From the NCBI RefSeq assembly GCF_026191725.2, contig NZ_CP120863.1:352001-416000 (forward strand): a DNA stretch of 64,000 nt, read 5' to 3'. This stretch comes from Roseibium porphyridii. GTDB taxonomy: Bacteria; Pseudomonadota; Alphaproteobacteria; Rhizobiales; Stappiaceae. Positions 1 to 8,975 of the stretch are shown one piece after another. The position numbers and the translations under genes are program-made. Position 1 is the first letter of the stretch, and each line of letters starts with the position of its first letter. The notes beneath the pieces were generated by a model that was not told where the DNA came from, did not search any database, and saw only the letters and a list, made by a program, of their open reading frames with translations.

Positions 1-320
1 AGCCTCCCAGGCTGGATCTTGCTGAAAATCCCGACATCCTGAAAACCATCGGGCACCATCCCGACTTGCGCCCCAAGCTGTTGATCGGCTTTGCCGCCGA
101 AACGAAGGACCTTGTTGCCAATGCGCGTGCCAAACTGGAACGCAAGAATGCCGACTGGATTGTCGCCAATGACGTCAGTCCCGAAACCGGCATCATGGGC
201 GGTGACGCCAACACAATCCGGCTGGTCAGCAAAGACGGCGTGGAGGACTGGCCGCAAATGAGCAAATCGGACGTTGCAGCCAGGATTATCGCGCGGGCAG
301 CTGCCGCTTTGACTTCCTGA
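1..320 (+). CDS. coaBC: CoaBC (Dfp), C-terminal fragment
   Basis: This is the 3' end of a gene cut by the left window edge; the reading frame is open from base 3 to the TGA at 318-320. The visible 105 or so residues match the C-terminus of the phosphopantothenoylcysteine synthetase (CoaB) domain. They include a KLLIGFAAET strand, a DWIVANDVS segment and a following D.N.I.L pattern typical of the CTP-binding dimer domain. The full protein couples cysteine to 4'-phosphopantothenate and decarboxylates the product in coenzyme A synthesis. An internal TTG at 66 is not a real start. In other bacteria coaBC is often next to dut, which lies 2 kb downstream here with three opposite-strand genes between. 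Confidence 0.88.
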   Translation, partial: PPRLDLAENPDILKTIGHHPDLRPKLLIGFAAETKDLVANARAKLERKNADWIVANDVSPETGIMGGDANTIRLVSKDGVEDWPQMSKSDVAARIIARAAAALTS

Positions 321-343
321 GCCGGTCCGAACCTGCGCTTCGG

Positions 344-1144
344 TTATGTACCGAAGTCGAAGTAGCTCATGCTGATCGACCCATATTCATAGCTCCGATG
401 CAACAATTTGGGCTTGGTCTTTGGCTCACCCGCTCCAAACGCAAAGAAGAGCGGCAGAAGATGTTCTTCGGTGGGATGGTTCTTGCGGAAGTCCGGCGCG
501 GCTTCCAGATCCTCAAAATATTCGATGGAACCTGCCTCCAGTCCCTGGTCCAGCCAATTGTCAAAGCCGGAGACCCAATCAGGAGCAGGAGACCCCTGGG
601 GTGAGATGCGTCGCAGATTGTGGGTCGTGCTGCCGGAACCGACAATCAGATAACCCTTTGTCTTCAAAGGCGCGAGATCTCTGCCAAGCTTAAAGAGAGT
701 GGCCGGTGTGCTGCCGAAAGGCAGAGACAGCGCGATGACGGGGATGTCGGCTTCGGGATAAGCGAGGGACAGCGGAACCCAGGCGCCGTGGTCAAGGCCC
801 CATTCGCTGTCAAGGATGACGTCGTGACCTTGATTTTCAAGCAGGCGAGCGACCTCGTCGACCTGATCTTCATCCGCGATTGCAGGATAGTCGATATCGT
901 AAAGCGCTTTCGGGAAGCCTTGAAAATCATGGTAGGTGCGCAGACGACCCGGAGCAGAAAGCCTCAAGCCCGGCGTTTCCCAGTGAGCGGACAGGATGAC
1001 AATTGCTTCCGGGGTGGGCGTTACATCCGCAAACGACTTCAAAAAACGGCTGGCCGCCGTATCTTCCAGAGCAAGGGTCGGTGCGCCATGTGCGAAAAAC
1101 ACCGACGGGGTCTTGGCCTCCTGCATCTCGCTTGCTCCATTCAT
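344..1144 (-). CDS. DODA-type class III extradiol ring-cleavage dioxygenase (YgiD-like)
   Basis: A 266-residue protein of the LigB superfamily, 4,5-DOPA dioxygenase extradiol type. Visible landmarks are FFAHGAP near the N-terminus, SAHWE (a metal-ligand His), a YHDFQGFP segment, GLDHGAWVPL (a second conserved His) and GSGSTTHNL. Family members are Fe(II) or Zn(II) enzymes that open catechol rings; the physiological substrate of bacterial copies is generally unknown. The reading frame extends upstream to 1279. I prefer the ATG at 1144, which has an AGGA about nine bases before it; the ATG at 1126 is an alternative with GGAG upstream. It is convergent with coaBC and shows no operon partner. Confidence 0.85.
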   Translation of the reverse strand: MNGASEMQEAKTPSVFFAHGAPTLALEDTAASRFLKSFADVTPTPEAIVILSAHWETPGLRLSAPGRLRTYHDFQGFPKALYDIDYPAIADEDQVDEVARLLENQGHDVILDSEWGLDHGAWVPLSLAYPEADIPVIALSLPFGSTPATLFKLGRDLAPLKTKGYLIVGSGSTTHNLRRISPQGSPAPDWVSGFDNWLDQGLEAGSIEYFEDLEAAPDFRKNHPTEEHLLPLFFAFGAGEPKTKPKLLHRSYEYGSISMSYFDFGT

Positions 1145-1230
1145 CCGTTTGGTTCCTACAGGATGAACATAGGCCTGGCAGGCATCTTCATTAATGCCTG
1201 GATCGGAGAAGGCGTGTTCCCGGATTGTGA

Positions 1231-1266
1231 ACAATAAAAAGCCGCCTCCGGGTGACCGGAAGCGGC
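1231..1266 (-). terminator. Rho-independent terminator after the OmpA-domain gene
   Basis: An 11-bp GC-rich stem with one mismatch pairs 1241-1251 with 1256-1266 around a four-base loop. Read on the minus strand it is followed directly by TTTTTATTG (1240-1231). It lies 22 bases past the stop of the minus-strand OmpA-domain gene and inside the upstream frame extension of the dioxygenase. This supports the shorter dioxygenase start at 1144. Confidence 0.85.
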
Positions 1267-1287
1267 AATCTTGCAGCACCGCAGTTG

Positions 1288-1869
1288 TTATCGGTAGCCA
1301 ACATTGATGAGCTGAACGCGGCGGTTGATCGCAGCGTCCGGCTTAGATGGCTCACGAAGCTGTTCTTCACCCATACCCACAGCAAACAGGTACTGGCTGG
1401 GAACCTGGAATGTGGTGACAAGCGCTTCCCGGACGGCCTTTGCTCTCCTGATGGAGAGTTCAAGATTGTACTCGCGATCACCTTTGGCATCCGTGTGCCC
1501 GACGATAAAGAAGGTCTGGCCCTGCAGATAAGGCGTATGCAGCGCATCAGCGATCAGACCGACTGTCTCGTAGGACTCAGGCTTGATCCGCGCAGAATCA
1601 AAGTCGAACGTGATTTCGATGTTGAACTGGCGCAATGAAGCCAATTTGTCCCACAGAGGTACGCCCTGCGGCGAGTTGGCACCTGGATACTTCTGGATGT
1701 TTTCAAACGCCGCCTTTTGCAACGCATCTGCGCTGACATCCACTTTTTGCTGAGCGCCTTGAAGTGAATTGATGATCTCGTTCCGGTTGAGTTGTGTCTG
1801 CGCCGACGACCCCACGACCGCGGCTGTCATTACAGCAGCCGAAAGACCGGCCAAAAGAAGCTTTTTCAT
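1288..1869 (-). CDS. OmpA-like domain, exported protein
   Basis: A 193-residue protein with an N-terminal signal peptide (KK then a hydrophobic run to about residue 22, cleavage near SSAQ) and a C-terminal OmpA/MotB peptidoglycan-binding domain. The OmpA core is seen as ITFDFDSARIKPES at 86-99, GHTDAKGDREYN near 124-135 and NRRVQL near 182-187. No beta-barrel is present, so it is probably a periplasmic or outer-membrane-associated protein that binds peptidoglycan. The ATG at 1869 has GGGAG eight bases upstream. A strong terminator follows. The Cys-repeat secreted protein lies immediately upstream on the same strand, and the two may be co-transcribed. Confidence 0.88.
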   Translation of the reverse strand: MKKLLLAGLSAAVMTAAVVGSSAQTQLNRNEIINSLQGAQQKVDVSADALQKAAFENIQKYPGANSPQGVPLWDKLASLRQFNIEITFDFDSARIKPESYETVGLIADALHTPYLQGQTFFIVGHTDAKGDREYNLELSIRRAKAVREALVTTFQVPSQYLFAVGMGEEQLREPSKPDAAINRRVQLINVGYR

Positions 1870-1890
1870 TTTTCGTCTCCCAATCCGGTC

Positions 1891-2307
1891 TTAGCGGTAG
1901 CCTGCAAGATCAATTGCCGTGTTACATTTTTCGCCGACAGAACGCTGCGCTTTCAAAAGGCAGCGCAAGACATGGCCCGCACCTTCCTTGACACCCTTGC
2001 ACAGACGGCGCGCGTCATTGGTGCAGATCTTGGGAGCCGCGGCCTGAGCAGCAAGACGTTCCTGAATGAGTGATGCGACCACTGCGCGGTCTGCATTGCA
2101 TTTTTGTGAAACCTTTGCCTCGTTCTGAGCAAGGCATTGACCGATGCCGTTGTTCGCAAGCGTGGCACTCTTGCAGTATTTTTCGATGTCCGCTCCGCAG
2201 CTGGCAGACAAAATCTTGATTGCTTCCGCGAAGCCGACGGTTTGAGCGGCGGCAGGACCGCTTGCCAGCAATAGCGTGGCCATCAATGCAAAAATCAAAC
2301 GTTTCAT
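1891..2307 (-). CDS. Secreted protein with two GLG1-like cysteine repeats
   Basis: A 138-residue exported protein with a signal peptide of about 22 residues (cleavage near AAAQ). The mature part holds eight cysteines in two repeats of identical spacing: C37-x7-C45-x12-C58-x11-C70 and C95-x7-C103-x12-C116-x11-C128. This spacing and the CGADIEKYC type of sequence resemble the cysteine-rich GLG1 (Golgi apparatus protein 1) repeat found in many alphaproteobacterial periplasmic proteins of unknown role. The ATG at 2307 follows GGGAG; the frame runs upstream to 2406 but without a signal peptide at its N-terminus. Its stop is 21 bases before the start of the OmpA-domain gene. Confidence 0.8.
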   Translation of the reverse strand: MKRLIFALMATLLLASGPAAAQTVGFAEAIKILSASCGADIEKYCKSATLANNGIGQCLAQNEAKVSQKCNADRAVVASLIQERLAAQAAAPKICTNDARRLCKGVKEGAGHVLRCLLKAQRSVGEKCNTAIDLAGYR

Positions 2308-2511
2308 GTTGTGAATCTCCCAACCAGGGGCAAAAGGGAAAAAGCCGCCTGCCCCAGACAACATTACGACACGCAAGAGTGTTTCAGGAGAATTCTGCGA
2401 CCGCAAGTATATCTTTGATTTTTCTGGTTAATGAGCTTTTCACCATTGCCAATCTTGACAGCGCTTTGCGAATGTCGTCCCTCGGCACAAATCAACACCC
2501 GGAACCCAAAG

Positions 2512-2961
2512 ATGCCCGTTACGTTGGAACTCAAGCGCCTGGAGCATGGGCTGGATCTGCCCTTGCCAGCCTATCAATCAGATCTTGCCGCCGGCCTCGA
2601 CCTTTTGGCAGCCGTTGATGACCCTGTCACGCTGGCACCGGGTGAACGTATGCTCGTGCCGACAGGGCTTTCCATGGCGCTGCCCGCGGGTTTTGAGGCA
2701 CAGGTCCGACCACGCTCGGGTCTTGCTGCAAAACATGGAGTTACGGTCCTCAACACGCCGGGTACCATCGACGCAGATTATCGCGGCGAAGTGAAGGTCA
2801 TTCTGGTCAACCTAGGCCAGGAGCCCTTTCTCATTTCCCGCGCCGACCGGATTGCACAAATGGTGATCGCGCCGGTGTTGCAGGCCGAGATTGCTGAAGT
2901 TGATATTCTGTCTGAAACAAATCGAGGAACCGGCGGCTTCGGTTCAACGGGCCGCAGCTAA
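2512..2961 (+). CDS. dut: Deoxyuridine 5'-triphosphate nucleotidohydrolase
   Basis: A 149-residue trimeric dUTPase that hydrolyses dUTP to dUMP and pyrophosphate, keeping uracil out of DNA and feeding thymidylate synthesis. All five family motifs are visible in order: [42 protein letters not shown], and the C-terminal glycine-rich arm [11 protein letters not shown]. The frame is open from 2431, but the ATG at 2512 gives the family length and has GGAA upstream. The HAD phosphatase gene follows after 20 bases on the same strand, so the two are probably co-transcribed. Confidence 0.95.
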   Translation: MPVTLELKRLEHGLDLPLPAYQSDLAAGLDLLAAVDDPVTLAPGERMLVPTGLSMALPAGFEAQVRPRSGLAAKHGVTVLNTPGTIDADYRGEVKVILVNLGQEPFLISRADRIAQMVIAPVLQAEIAEVDILSETNRGTGGFGSTGRS

Positions 2962-2981
2962 AAACCGGGAACGACGAGCGC

Positions 2982-3641
2982 ATGACCCCCAGTCTCGTAA
3001 TTTTCGATTGCGATGGTGTTCTGGTCGACACCGAACGCATGACCAATCAGAACATGGCTGATCTGGTCTCCGCACTTGGATTTGAAATCAGTGGCGCGGA
3101 ATGTCAGCGCCGCTTTATGGGCCGTACGCTGGAGAACGTGAAGGAGATGGTCGAAGATCTGATCGGGTACAAGCTGCCTGACGACTGGCCAGATCAGGTT
3201 CGCATGCGTGATCTTGAGAGTTTCAAGTCGGGCGTTCCAGCCATCAAGGGCATAGAAAGCGTTCTGGATGAGCTGGACAGGCGCGAGGTCCCTTACTGCG
3301 TCGGGTCTTCGGGTAAGTATGAAAAGATGCACGCAACGCTTGGCAGTTCCGGCTTGCTGCCTCGCGTCAAGGGCCGTCTATTCTCCGCGCAGGACTGTGA
3401 ACGGGGCAAACCTTCACCGGATGTCTTTCTGCTAGCCGCGAAAAAAATGGGGCATCCACCAGAAACTTGCGTCGTCATAGAAGACAGCCTGCCAGGCGTC
3501 CGCGCAGCTGTTGCCGCCGGAATGACCGTTTTTGCGTTTGCAGAAGATCCTGCGTCTGACAAAGAAGCACTGCGCGCGGCGGGTGCCATCCTCTTTGAGG
3601 AAATGGCCGACCTTCCCGATCTTCTCTTTTCCAATACTTAA
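2982..3641 (+). CDS. HAD-superfamily phosphatase, beta-phosphoglucomutase-like subfamily
   Basis: A 219-residue HAD hydrolase with motif I LVIFDCDGVLVDTE at residues 5-18 (both catalytic aspartates present), motif II in VGSSG, motif III lysine in the GKPSPDVF segment and motif IV in EDSLPGVRAA. The alpha-helical cap between motifs I and II is of the phosphoglucomutase/YieH type. Members dephosphorylate small sugar phosphates or 6-phosphogluconate; the substrate cannot be told from sequence. It starts 20 bases after dut and probably shares its transcript. Confidence 0.85.
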   Translation: MTPSLVIFDCDGVLVDTERMTNQNMADLVSALGFEISGAECQRRFMGRTLENVKEMVEDLIGYKLPDDWPDQVRMRDLESFKSGVPAIKGIESVLDELDRREVPYCVGSSGKYEKMHATLGSSGLLPRVKGRLFSAQDCERGKPSPDVFLLAAKKMGHPPETCVVIEDSLPGVRAAVAAGMTVFAFAEDPASDKEALRAAGAILFEEMADLPDLLFSNT

Positions 3642-3786
3642 GTAGTTCCTAGAAAATAGTTCCGCGGTTCAGCCCGGATTGGCGATCTGCACCCCTTATA
3701 TCTTTGCTGGACGCATACTATCTTATCGCACCAGACCAAGGATACTGCCGGAAACGCGAATTGCCCGGCCAAACAGGGAGATTGCC

Positions 3787-4746
3787 ATGTCTATGACGAC
3801 CAGCGGCCGCGGAAAGATCTATTCCTCGATTACCGAAACTATTGGCGATACACCGATCGTGCGGCTCAATCGGCTTGCCCAAGCACACGGTGTCAAAGGC
3901 AACCTTCTGGCAAAGCTTGAGTTTTTCAATCCGATCGCAAGCGTCAAGGACCGCATTGGTGTTGCTATGATCGAGGCGATGGAAAAAGACGGCAAGATTG
4001 CTCCGGGTAAAACCACACTCGTGGAACCGACCTCCGGCAACACCGGCATTGCTTTGGCCTTTGTCGCGGCGGCCAAGGGATACCGGCTCATTCTGGTGAT
4101 GCCTGAAACCATGTCTGTCGAGCGCCGCAAAATGTTCAAGATCCTGGGCGCTGAACTGGAATTGACAGAGGGCCCCAAAGGCATGAAGGGCGCAATAGCG
4201 CGCGCAGAGGAACTGCTTGGCGAAATCGACGGCGCCGTTATGCCCCAACAATTCGAGAACCCTGCCAATCCCGAAATTCACCGAAATACGACTGCACAGG
4301 AGATCTGGAACGATACTGACGGCAAGATCGATGTGTTTGTTTCAGGAATTGGAACAGGTGGTACAATTACAGGTGTGAGCCAGGTGCTGAAGGAGCGCCA
4401 GCCGGATCTTCATGTGGTTGCCGTCGAGCCGTCGGACAGTCCAATCCTGTCAGGCGGCAATCCGGGCCCGCACAAAATCCAGGGCATCGGAGCGGGCTTT
4501 GTCCCGGGCGTCCTCGAAACATCGATCTACGACGAAGTTCAAACTGTCGAGAATGACGACGCTTTCGCGATGGCACGCGAAGTTGCCAAGCTTGAAGGCG
4601 TGCCGGTCGGCATTTCCTCCGGAGCCGCGCTAACGGCGGCCATCCGTGTCGGGCAGCGTGAGGGGATGGAAGACAAGAACATCGTCGTGATCATTCCGTC
4701 TTTTGCGGAACGCTATCTGTCGACAGCGCTGTTCGACGACGTCTGA
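3787..4746 (+). CDS. cysK: Cysteine synthase A (O-acetylserine sulfhydrylase)
   Basis: A 319-residue PLP enzyme that replaces the acetate of O-acetyl-L-serine with sulfide to make L-cysteine. The PLP-binding lysine is in NPIASVKDR near residue 48, the phosphate loop [11 protein letters not shown] follows, and GTGGTITGV is the third hallmark. The frame is open from 3679, but the ATG at 3787 has GGGAG eight bases upstream and gives the family length. No riboswitch is recognisable in the 145-bp leader. A long GC hairpin follows the stop. Confidence 0.95.
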   Translation: MSMTTSGRGKIYSSITETIGDTPIVRLNRLAQAHGVKGNLLAKLEFFNPIASVKDRIGVAMIEAMEKDGKIAPGKTTLVEPTSGNTGIALAFVAAAKGYRLILVMPETMSVERRKMFKILGAELELTEGPKGMKGAIARAEELLGEIDGAVMPQQFENPANPEIHRNTTAQEIWNDTDGKIDVFVSGIGTGGTITGVSQVLKERQPDLHVVAVEPSDSPILSGGNPGPHKIQGIGAGFVPGVLETSIYDEVQTVENDDAFAMAREVAKLEGVPVGISSGAALTAAIRVGQREGMEDKNIVVIIPSFAERYLSTALFDDV

Positions 4747-4754
4747 TGAGGACC

Positions 4755-4778
4755 GTCCCGCGGCGGTCGCCGCGGGAC
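4755..4778. other. Perfect GC hairpin between convergent genes
   Basis: An 11-bp perfect inverted repeat (GTCCCGCGGCG and its complement, two-base loop) sits 8 bases past the cysK stop and 18 bases before the stop of the convergent GNAT gene. There is no T-run on either strand, so it is not a textbook intrinsic terminator. It could still stop or stabilise both converging transcripts. Confidence 0.6.
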
Positions 4779-4796
4779 AACCTGCCAAGCAAATGC

Positions 4797-5387
4797 TCAG
4801 ACCGGCCTTTCCATTCTGGTTGCTGAGGAAAACCCGAACACGTATTTGAACGGTCCTGTTTCTTCGCGGCTTATCGGCAGGAAACCCTGCCTTTCGTATA
4901 GGGCGCGCGCGCCCGGGTTTGTGTTGATCACATCAAGGCGCACTCGAGACAGTCGCCGTCTTTGTGCTTCGGCGCAAACGGCGTCCAGCAGCTTCGTACC
5001 GATGCCCTGACCGCGTGCTCTTTCGCTGACGAAAATACCGTCCATCAAAAGGATTTCCGGCTCCACGTCGCGCTCGAGCACGTCAAGCACCAGCCCTCGC
5101 CAAAGGCCTCCGAAAGGGCCGAACACGGCAGTCATATCCGACAGCTCGCCAGCCACCAGGGCACCTTCGCTGGTCTTGTATCCGGCAAGACCAAGCAAGT
5201 CTCCTTCCTTGCCGAGAGCGCTGATGGCAAAACCAGGATCGAGGATCCTTTCAATCAGCTGCATCGCCCTGCGTTCAGGTGACAGGATCTTGCCGAGCTT
5301 TCCCTTGAAAGCCTGCCAGAAAAGACCGGCGGCAACTGAGCGCTGGTCTTCCGGCAATCCTGGAACAATTGTGAAGCCGTCCGGCAT
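4797..5387 (-). CDS. GNAT-family N-acetyltransferase
   Basis: A 196-residue protein with the GNAT acetyl-CoA-binding motif A in VSERARGQGIGTKLLDAV and motif B in NPGARALYERQGF. The N-terminal half has a helical segment ending with GLAGYKTSEGAL. The acyl acceptor is unknown. It ends convergently with cysK and starts 8 bases after the end of the YbjQ gene on the same strand, so the two are likely one transcript. Confidence 0.82.
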   Translation of the reverse strand: MPDGFTIVPGLPEDQRSVAAGLFWQAFKGKLGKILSPERRAMQLIERILDPGFAISALGKEGDLLGLAGYKTSEGALVAGELSDMTAVFGPFGGLWRGLVLDVLERDVEPEILLMDGIFVSERARGQGIGTKLLDAVCAEAQRRRLSRVRLDVINTNPGARALYERQGFLPISREETGPFKYVFGFSSATRMERPV

Positions 5388-5395
5388 TAGAAGGC

Positions 5396-5713
5396 CTAAC
5401 GAACGACGACGGCTGTTCCTGTTGCGCTGACCATGAGCATGGATCCGTTCTGGCCGACCGTTTCATAGTCGAGATCAACGCCGATAACGGCATTCGCACC
5501 AAGTGCCTGGGCTTGTTGACACATTTCATCGACGGCGATTTTTCGCGCCTTGGCAAGTTCTTCCTCGTAAGCACCGGAGCGGCCGCCGACAATATCTCTG
5601 ATACCTGCAAAGAGATCCTTGAACAGGTTGGCACCCAAAATTGCCTCACCTGTCACAAGACCTTTGTAGTCCAAGTCCCGGCCCTGAATTGTGTTTGTGG
5701 TGGTGACAAGCAT
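5396..5713 (-). CDS. YbjQ family (UPF0145) protein
   Basis: A 105-residue protein of the YbjQ/UPF0145 family, recognised from the TTTNTIQG start, the [23 protein letters not shown] segment, the [15 protein letters not shown] strand and the final GTAVVV. Family members form small pentameric rings of unknown function. The ATG at 5713 has GGAG eight bases upstream; the long upstream frame to 6103 overlaps the divergent alcohol dehydrogenase and is not used. The GNAT gene follows after 8 bases. Confidence 0.88.
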   Translation of the reverse strand: MLVTTTNTIQGRDLDYKGLVTGEAILGANLFKDLFAGIRDIVGGRSGAYEEELAKARKIAVDEMCQQAQALGANAVIGVDLDYETVGQNGSMLMVSATGTAVVVR

Positions 5714-5937
5714 TTTGGTTCTCCGTTTACGACATCCGCGCAATGACATGGGTTGACCGATTGAGCATTGCAAGGAAACCAGGCAATTGCCAGATGTCGT
5801 TGGTTGCCTCTCTTCATGCTGGAAAGCATCAGATGACAAGGGCTCGATTTTGACGAAACATTTCTTCAAGTCTTTTGCGATGAAAAATGTAGTCTGGCAC
5901 AAAGCCCTCAATTCTTCTTTTCTCAAAAGGAAACGCC

Positions 5938-6978
5938 ATGAAGGCCGTGTTCTTTGAGGCCTTTGCGCAAACACCGAAACTTGCAACCCTTCCGGATCCG
6001 ACACCGGAAGCGCATGGTGCTGTATTGAAAGTTGAGGCGACAGGCGTCTGCCGTAGCGACTGGCACGGCTGGATGGGGCACGATCCGGATATCGTTCTGC
6101 CACATGTGCCAGGTCATGAACTTGCCGGTATCGTTATGGAGGTTGGAAAGGGTGTCAGCCAATGGAAGGCGGGTGACCGGGTGACGGTGCCTTTTGTTGG
6201 TGGATGCGGCGCTTGTGCCGAGTGTCATGCAGGTCACCAGCAAGTCTGCGAGAACCAGTTTCAGCCGGGGTTCACGCATTGGGGTTCATTTGCAGAATAC
6301 GTGTCCATCCATAACGCCGATCTCAATCTCGTGGCTCTGCCCGATGACATGGCGTTCGCAACCGCCGCCAGTCTTGGATGCCGCTTTGCCACGTCATTTC
6401 GCGCCGTTGTTGATCAGGCAAGGACTTCTGCCGGAGAATGGGTTGCCGTTCATGGTTGCGGCGGTGTCGGTCTTTCGGCTGTCATGATCGCCAATGCCAT
6501 CGGAGCCAATGTTGTGGCGATCGATATTTCTGATGAAAAACTTTCCCTTGCCCGAGACCTTGGCGCAGTTGCGACGATCAACGGCGCTGCTGAACCCGAT
6601 GTGGCCGGCGCGGTCATCGAGCTCACGCGCGGCGGTGCCCATGTCTCGCTTGACGCGCTTGGCCATCCGACGACCTGTTTCAACTCCATACAGAACCTGA
6701 GGCGCAGAGGACGGCACGTCCAGGTCGGCCTGATGCTGAGCGATCAGAGCACCCCACAGGTTCCGATGGCGAAGGTGATCGGTCAGGAGCTGGAAATTCT
6801 GGGCAGCCACGGCATGCAAGCTCATCGATATGATGCCATGCTGGACATGGTAACAACCGGGAAACTGCACCCCTCCCGTCTGGTCGGCGAAGAGATCAGC
6901 CTGGAACAGTCAATTGCGGCGCTCACGTCGATGGACCGCTTTCAATCCGTTGGCGCAACTGTGGTGACCCAGTTCTGA
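5938..6978 (+). CDS. Zinc-dependent alcohol dehydrogenase, MDR family
   Basis: A 346-residue medium-chain dehydrogenase. Catalytic zinc ligands are C38 and the GHE motif at 59-61. The structural zinc site is C90-x2-C93-x2-C96-x7-C104. The nucleotide-binding fold follows with GCGGVGLSA. The fold and the .ID.S.EKL strand suggest NAD(P)-dependent oxidation of an alcohol, with substrate unknown. The ATG has AAGGAAAC upstream. It is divergent from the YbjQ gene with about 220 bp between, and convergent with comM. Confidence 0.9.
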   Translation: MKAVFFEAFAQTPKLATLPDPTPEAHGAVLKVEATGVCRSDWHGWMGHDPDIVLPHVPGHELAGIVMEVGKGVSQWKAGDRVTVPFVGGCGACAECHAGHQQVCENQFQPGFTHWGSFAEYVSIHNADLNLVALPDDMAFATAASLGCRFATSFRAVVDQARTSAGEWVAVHGCGGVGLSAVMIANAIGANVVAIDISDEKLSLARDLGAVATINGAAEPDVAGAVIELTRGGAHVSLDALGHPTTCFNSIQNLRRRGRHVQVGLMLSDQSTPQVPMAKVIGQELEILGSHGMQAHRYDAMLDMVTTGKLHPSRLVGEEISLEQSIAALTSMDRFQSVGATVVTQF

Positions 6979-7016
6979 CCATTGGAAACAGGTTCGCTTG
7001 AGCGCGCTATACCTGT

Positions 7017-8543
7017 TCAGGCAGCGCGTCGCGACATATCCTGGCCACGATAACTGAGGGCTTCCGCAAGGTGGATACGGCCAACACTGTCCATGCCGTC
7101 CAGATCGGCCAGCGTACGGGCCAGCTTGAGAACACGGTGATATCCGCGTGCACTTAATTGCAGCCGTTCGGCGATTTCATGCAGGAAGGACAGCCCTTTA
7201 CTGTCGGGCCGGGCAATGGTTTCAACGGCAGAAGCCGGAGCCTGAGCGTTGGTTCGGCAGGACAATCCCAGTTCCAGAAACCTCTGCTCCTGTATCCGGC
7301 GCGCTTCTGCCACTCTTGCAGCAACTGCCGACGACGCTTCACTTGCGGCGGGACCAATCAGATCTGACGCAGTCACAGCCGGCACATCGATCCGCAGATC
7401 AATTCGATCAAGCAGCGGCCCACTGACCCTGGCCTGATAATCGGTCACACAACGTTCGCCGCGCCGGCACTGGTGTCCGGGCTCGCCAGCATGCCCACAG
7501 CGGCACGGGTTCATGGCGGCGACCAGCTGAATTCGGGCGGGATAGGTCACCCGGTGGTTGGCCCTGGCGATGACCGCCTCGCCGGATTCAAGCGGCTGGC
7601 GCAAGCTGTCGAGGACTTGAGGATTGAACTCCGGCAACTCATCCAGAAAGAGCACACCATTATGCGCAAGCGAGACCTCTCCGGGTTTTGCCTTCAGTCC
7701 GCCGCCAACGAGCGCCGCCATGGACGCTGAATGGTGCGGCGACCGGAACGGCCGCCTGTCGGTCAGTTTCCCTTCCGCAAGCTCTCCGGCCAGGGACGCG
7801 ATCATCGAGACTTCCAGCAGTTCGCGAGGCGTTAACGCGGGCAGTATGGAGGGCAGACGACTGGCCAGCATCGATTTGCCGGATCCGGGCGGACCGGTCA
7901 TGAGCAGGTTATGACCCCCGGCGGCTGCAATTTCCAAGGCCCGGCGCGCACTTTCCTGACCTTTGACTTCAGCAAGGTCGGGCATGATACCAGCATTGCT
8001 GTGGAGCTTTGCGGCCGGACGGGACAGGACCTGGGTCCCCTTGAAGTGATTGGCAAGCTGTATGAGCGATCTGGGTGCCAGGACATCCATGTCCTTGTCT
8101 GCCCATGCGGCCTCACCTCCGCTTGCCTCGGGACAGATAAGACCCTTGCCGAGCGCATTGGCACCCATTGCAGCAGGCAACACGCCCGTGACCGGAGCCA
8201 GGGTTCCGTCAAGCCCAAGCTCGCCAAGCACCACAAAGCCTTCCAGGAATTCAGCCGGTATCGCGCCAATTGCCGCCATAATGCCAAGAGCGATGGGAAG
8301 GTCATAATGCGATCCTTCCTTGGGCAGGTCCGCAGGCGCCAGATTGACTGTTACCCGCTTGGCCGGGAGTGCAAGTCCGGACGCACTGAGCGCTGCCCGC
8401 ACGCGTTCCCGGCTTTCCGCGACAGCCTTGTCCGGAAGGCCGACAATATTGAACATCACTGCGCCCGGTCCGACATGCACTTGCACATCCACCGTGACTG
8501 CATCGATGCCCTGAAAAGCGACTGTCGTTATCCGGCTGACCAT
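7017..8543 (-). CDS. comM: ComM/YifB-family AAA+ ATPase (Mg-chelatase-like)
   Basis: A 508-residue AAA+ protein. The N-terminal ~165 residues form the Lon-like domain seen in ComM (FNIVGLPDKAVAESRERV). The ATPase module has Walker A GPPGSGKS at 217-224 and a Walker B in VLFLDELPEF. A Cys-rich insert (NPCRCGHAG then GHQC and GERC) follows. The C-terminal Mg-chelatase lid domain ends with ALSYRGQDM. ComM is a hexameric helicase that promotes branch migration during integration of incoming DNA. It is monocistronic here. Confidence 0.93.
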   Translation of the reverse strand: MVSRITTVAFQGIDAVTVDVQVHVGPGAVMFNIVGLPDKAVAESRERVRAALSASGLALPAKRVTVNLAPADLPKEGSHYDLPIALGIMAAIGAIPAEFLEGFVVLGELGLDGTLAPVTGVLPAAMGANALGKGLICPEASGGEAAWADKDMDVLAPRSLIQLANHFKGTQVLSRPAAKLHSNAGIMPDLAEVKGQESARRALEIAAAGGHNLLMTGPPGSGKSMLASRLPSILPALTPRELLEVSMIASLAGELAEGKLTDRRPFRSPHHSASMAALVGGGLKAKPGEVSLAHNGVLFLDELPEFNPQVLDSLRQPLESGEAVIARANHRVTYPARIQLVAAMNPCRCGHAGEPGHQCRRGERCVTDYQARVSGPLLDRIDLRIDVPAVTASDLIGPAASEASSAVAARVAEARRIQEQRFLELGLSCRTNAQAPASAVETIARPDSKGLSFLHEIAERLQLSARGYHRVLKLARTLADLDGMDSVGRIHLAEALSYRGQDMSRRAA

Positions 8544-8631
8544 ACCCTGCTCTCTACCTTAAGGTGCAAGGCATCGAAGCATATCCATGATCAGGATTCA
8601 AGAACAGAAGAGGAACAAATTACGCTGACGG

Positions 8632-8862
8632 TCAGCAGACCATCGCGGGTCGCCCTGGAAAATAGTTGTAGGGCCGCTCAATGCCGGCGAGAACGTCCTG
8701 CAAATAGGGGGGAACGCAAAAGTCTTCGTCCAATGTCAGTCGGTTCGCCTCAAGCCATTGAGACACCAGCTCGATCAGCATTTCCGGGTCTTTTTCAAAC
8801 ATCGCCCGGCACATTTCCATCTCGAGCTCTGCGCTTGTCTTCACCGCTTGTTTAATAATCAT
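8632..8862 (-). CDS. Small acidic hypothetical protein
   Basis: A 76-residue frame starting at an ATG at 8862. It is acidic and helical, with a repeated E/M/L pattern (AELEMEM.RAMFEKDPEMLIELVSQWLEAN) and a proline/tyrosine-rich tail. The frame continues upstream to 9402, but that part is antisense-frame shadow of the MFS gene. There is no convincing ribosome site, and I do not recognise a family. I keep it because the composition is protein-like and it fills an otherwise empty 430-bp gap downstream of the MFS gene. Confidence 0.4.
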   Translation of the reverse strand: MIIKQAVKTSAELEMEMCRAMFEKDPEMLIELVSQWLEANRLTLDEDFCVPPYLQDVLAGIERPYNYFPGRPAMVC

Positions 8863-8975
8863 TGGCCCAATCACTGTTCTTATTATCAATTTATGCGTGC
8901 TTATATCGTGCCTGCAATTATAGGATTTTGCCAGCAAATAGCAGTTATGCGCACATCCCGCGACATAACTGAGTG

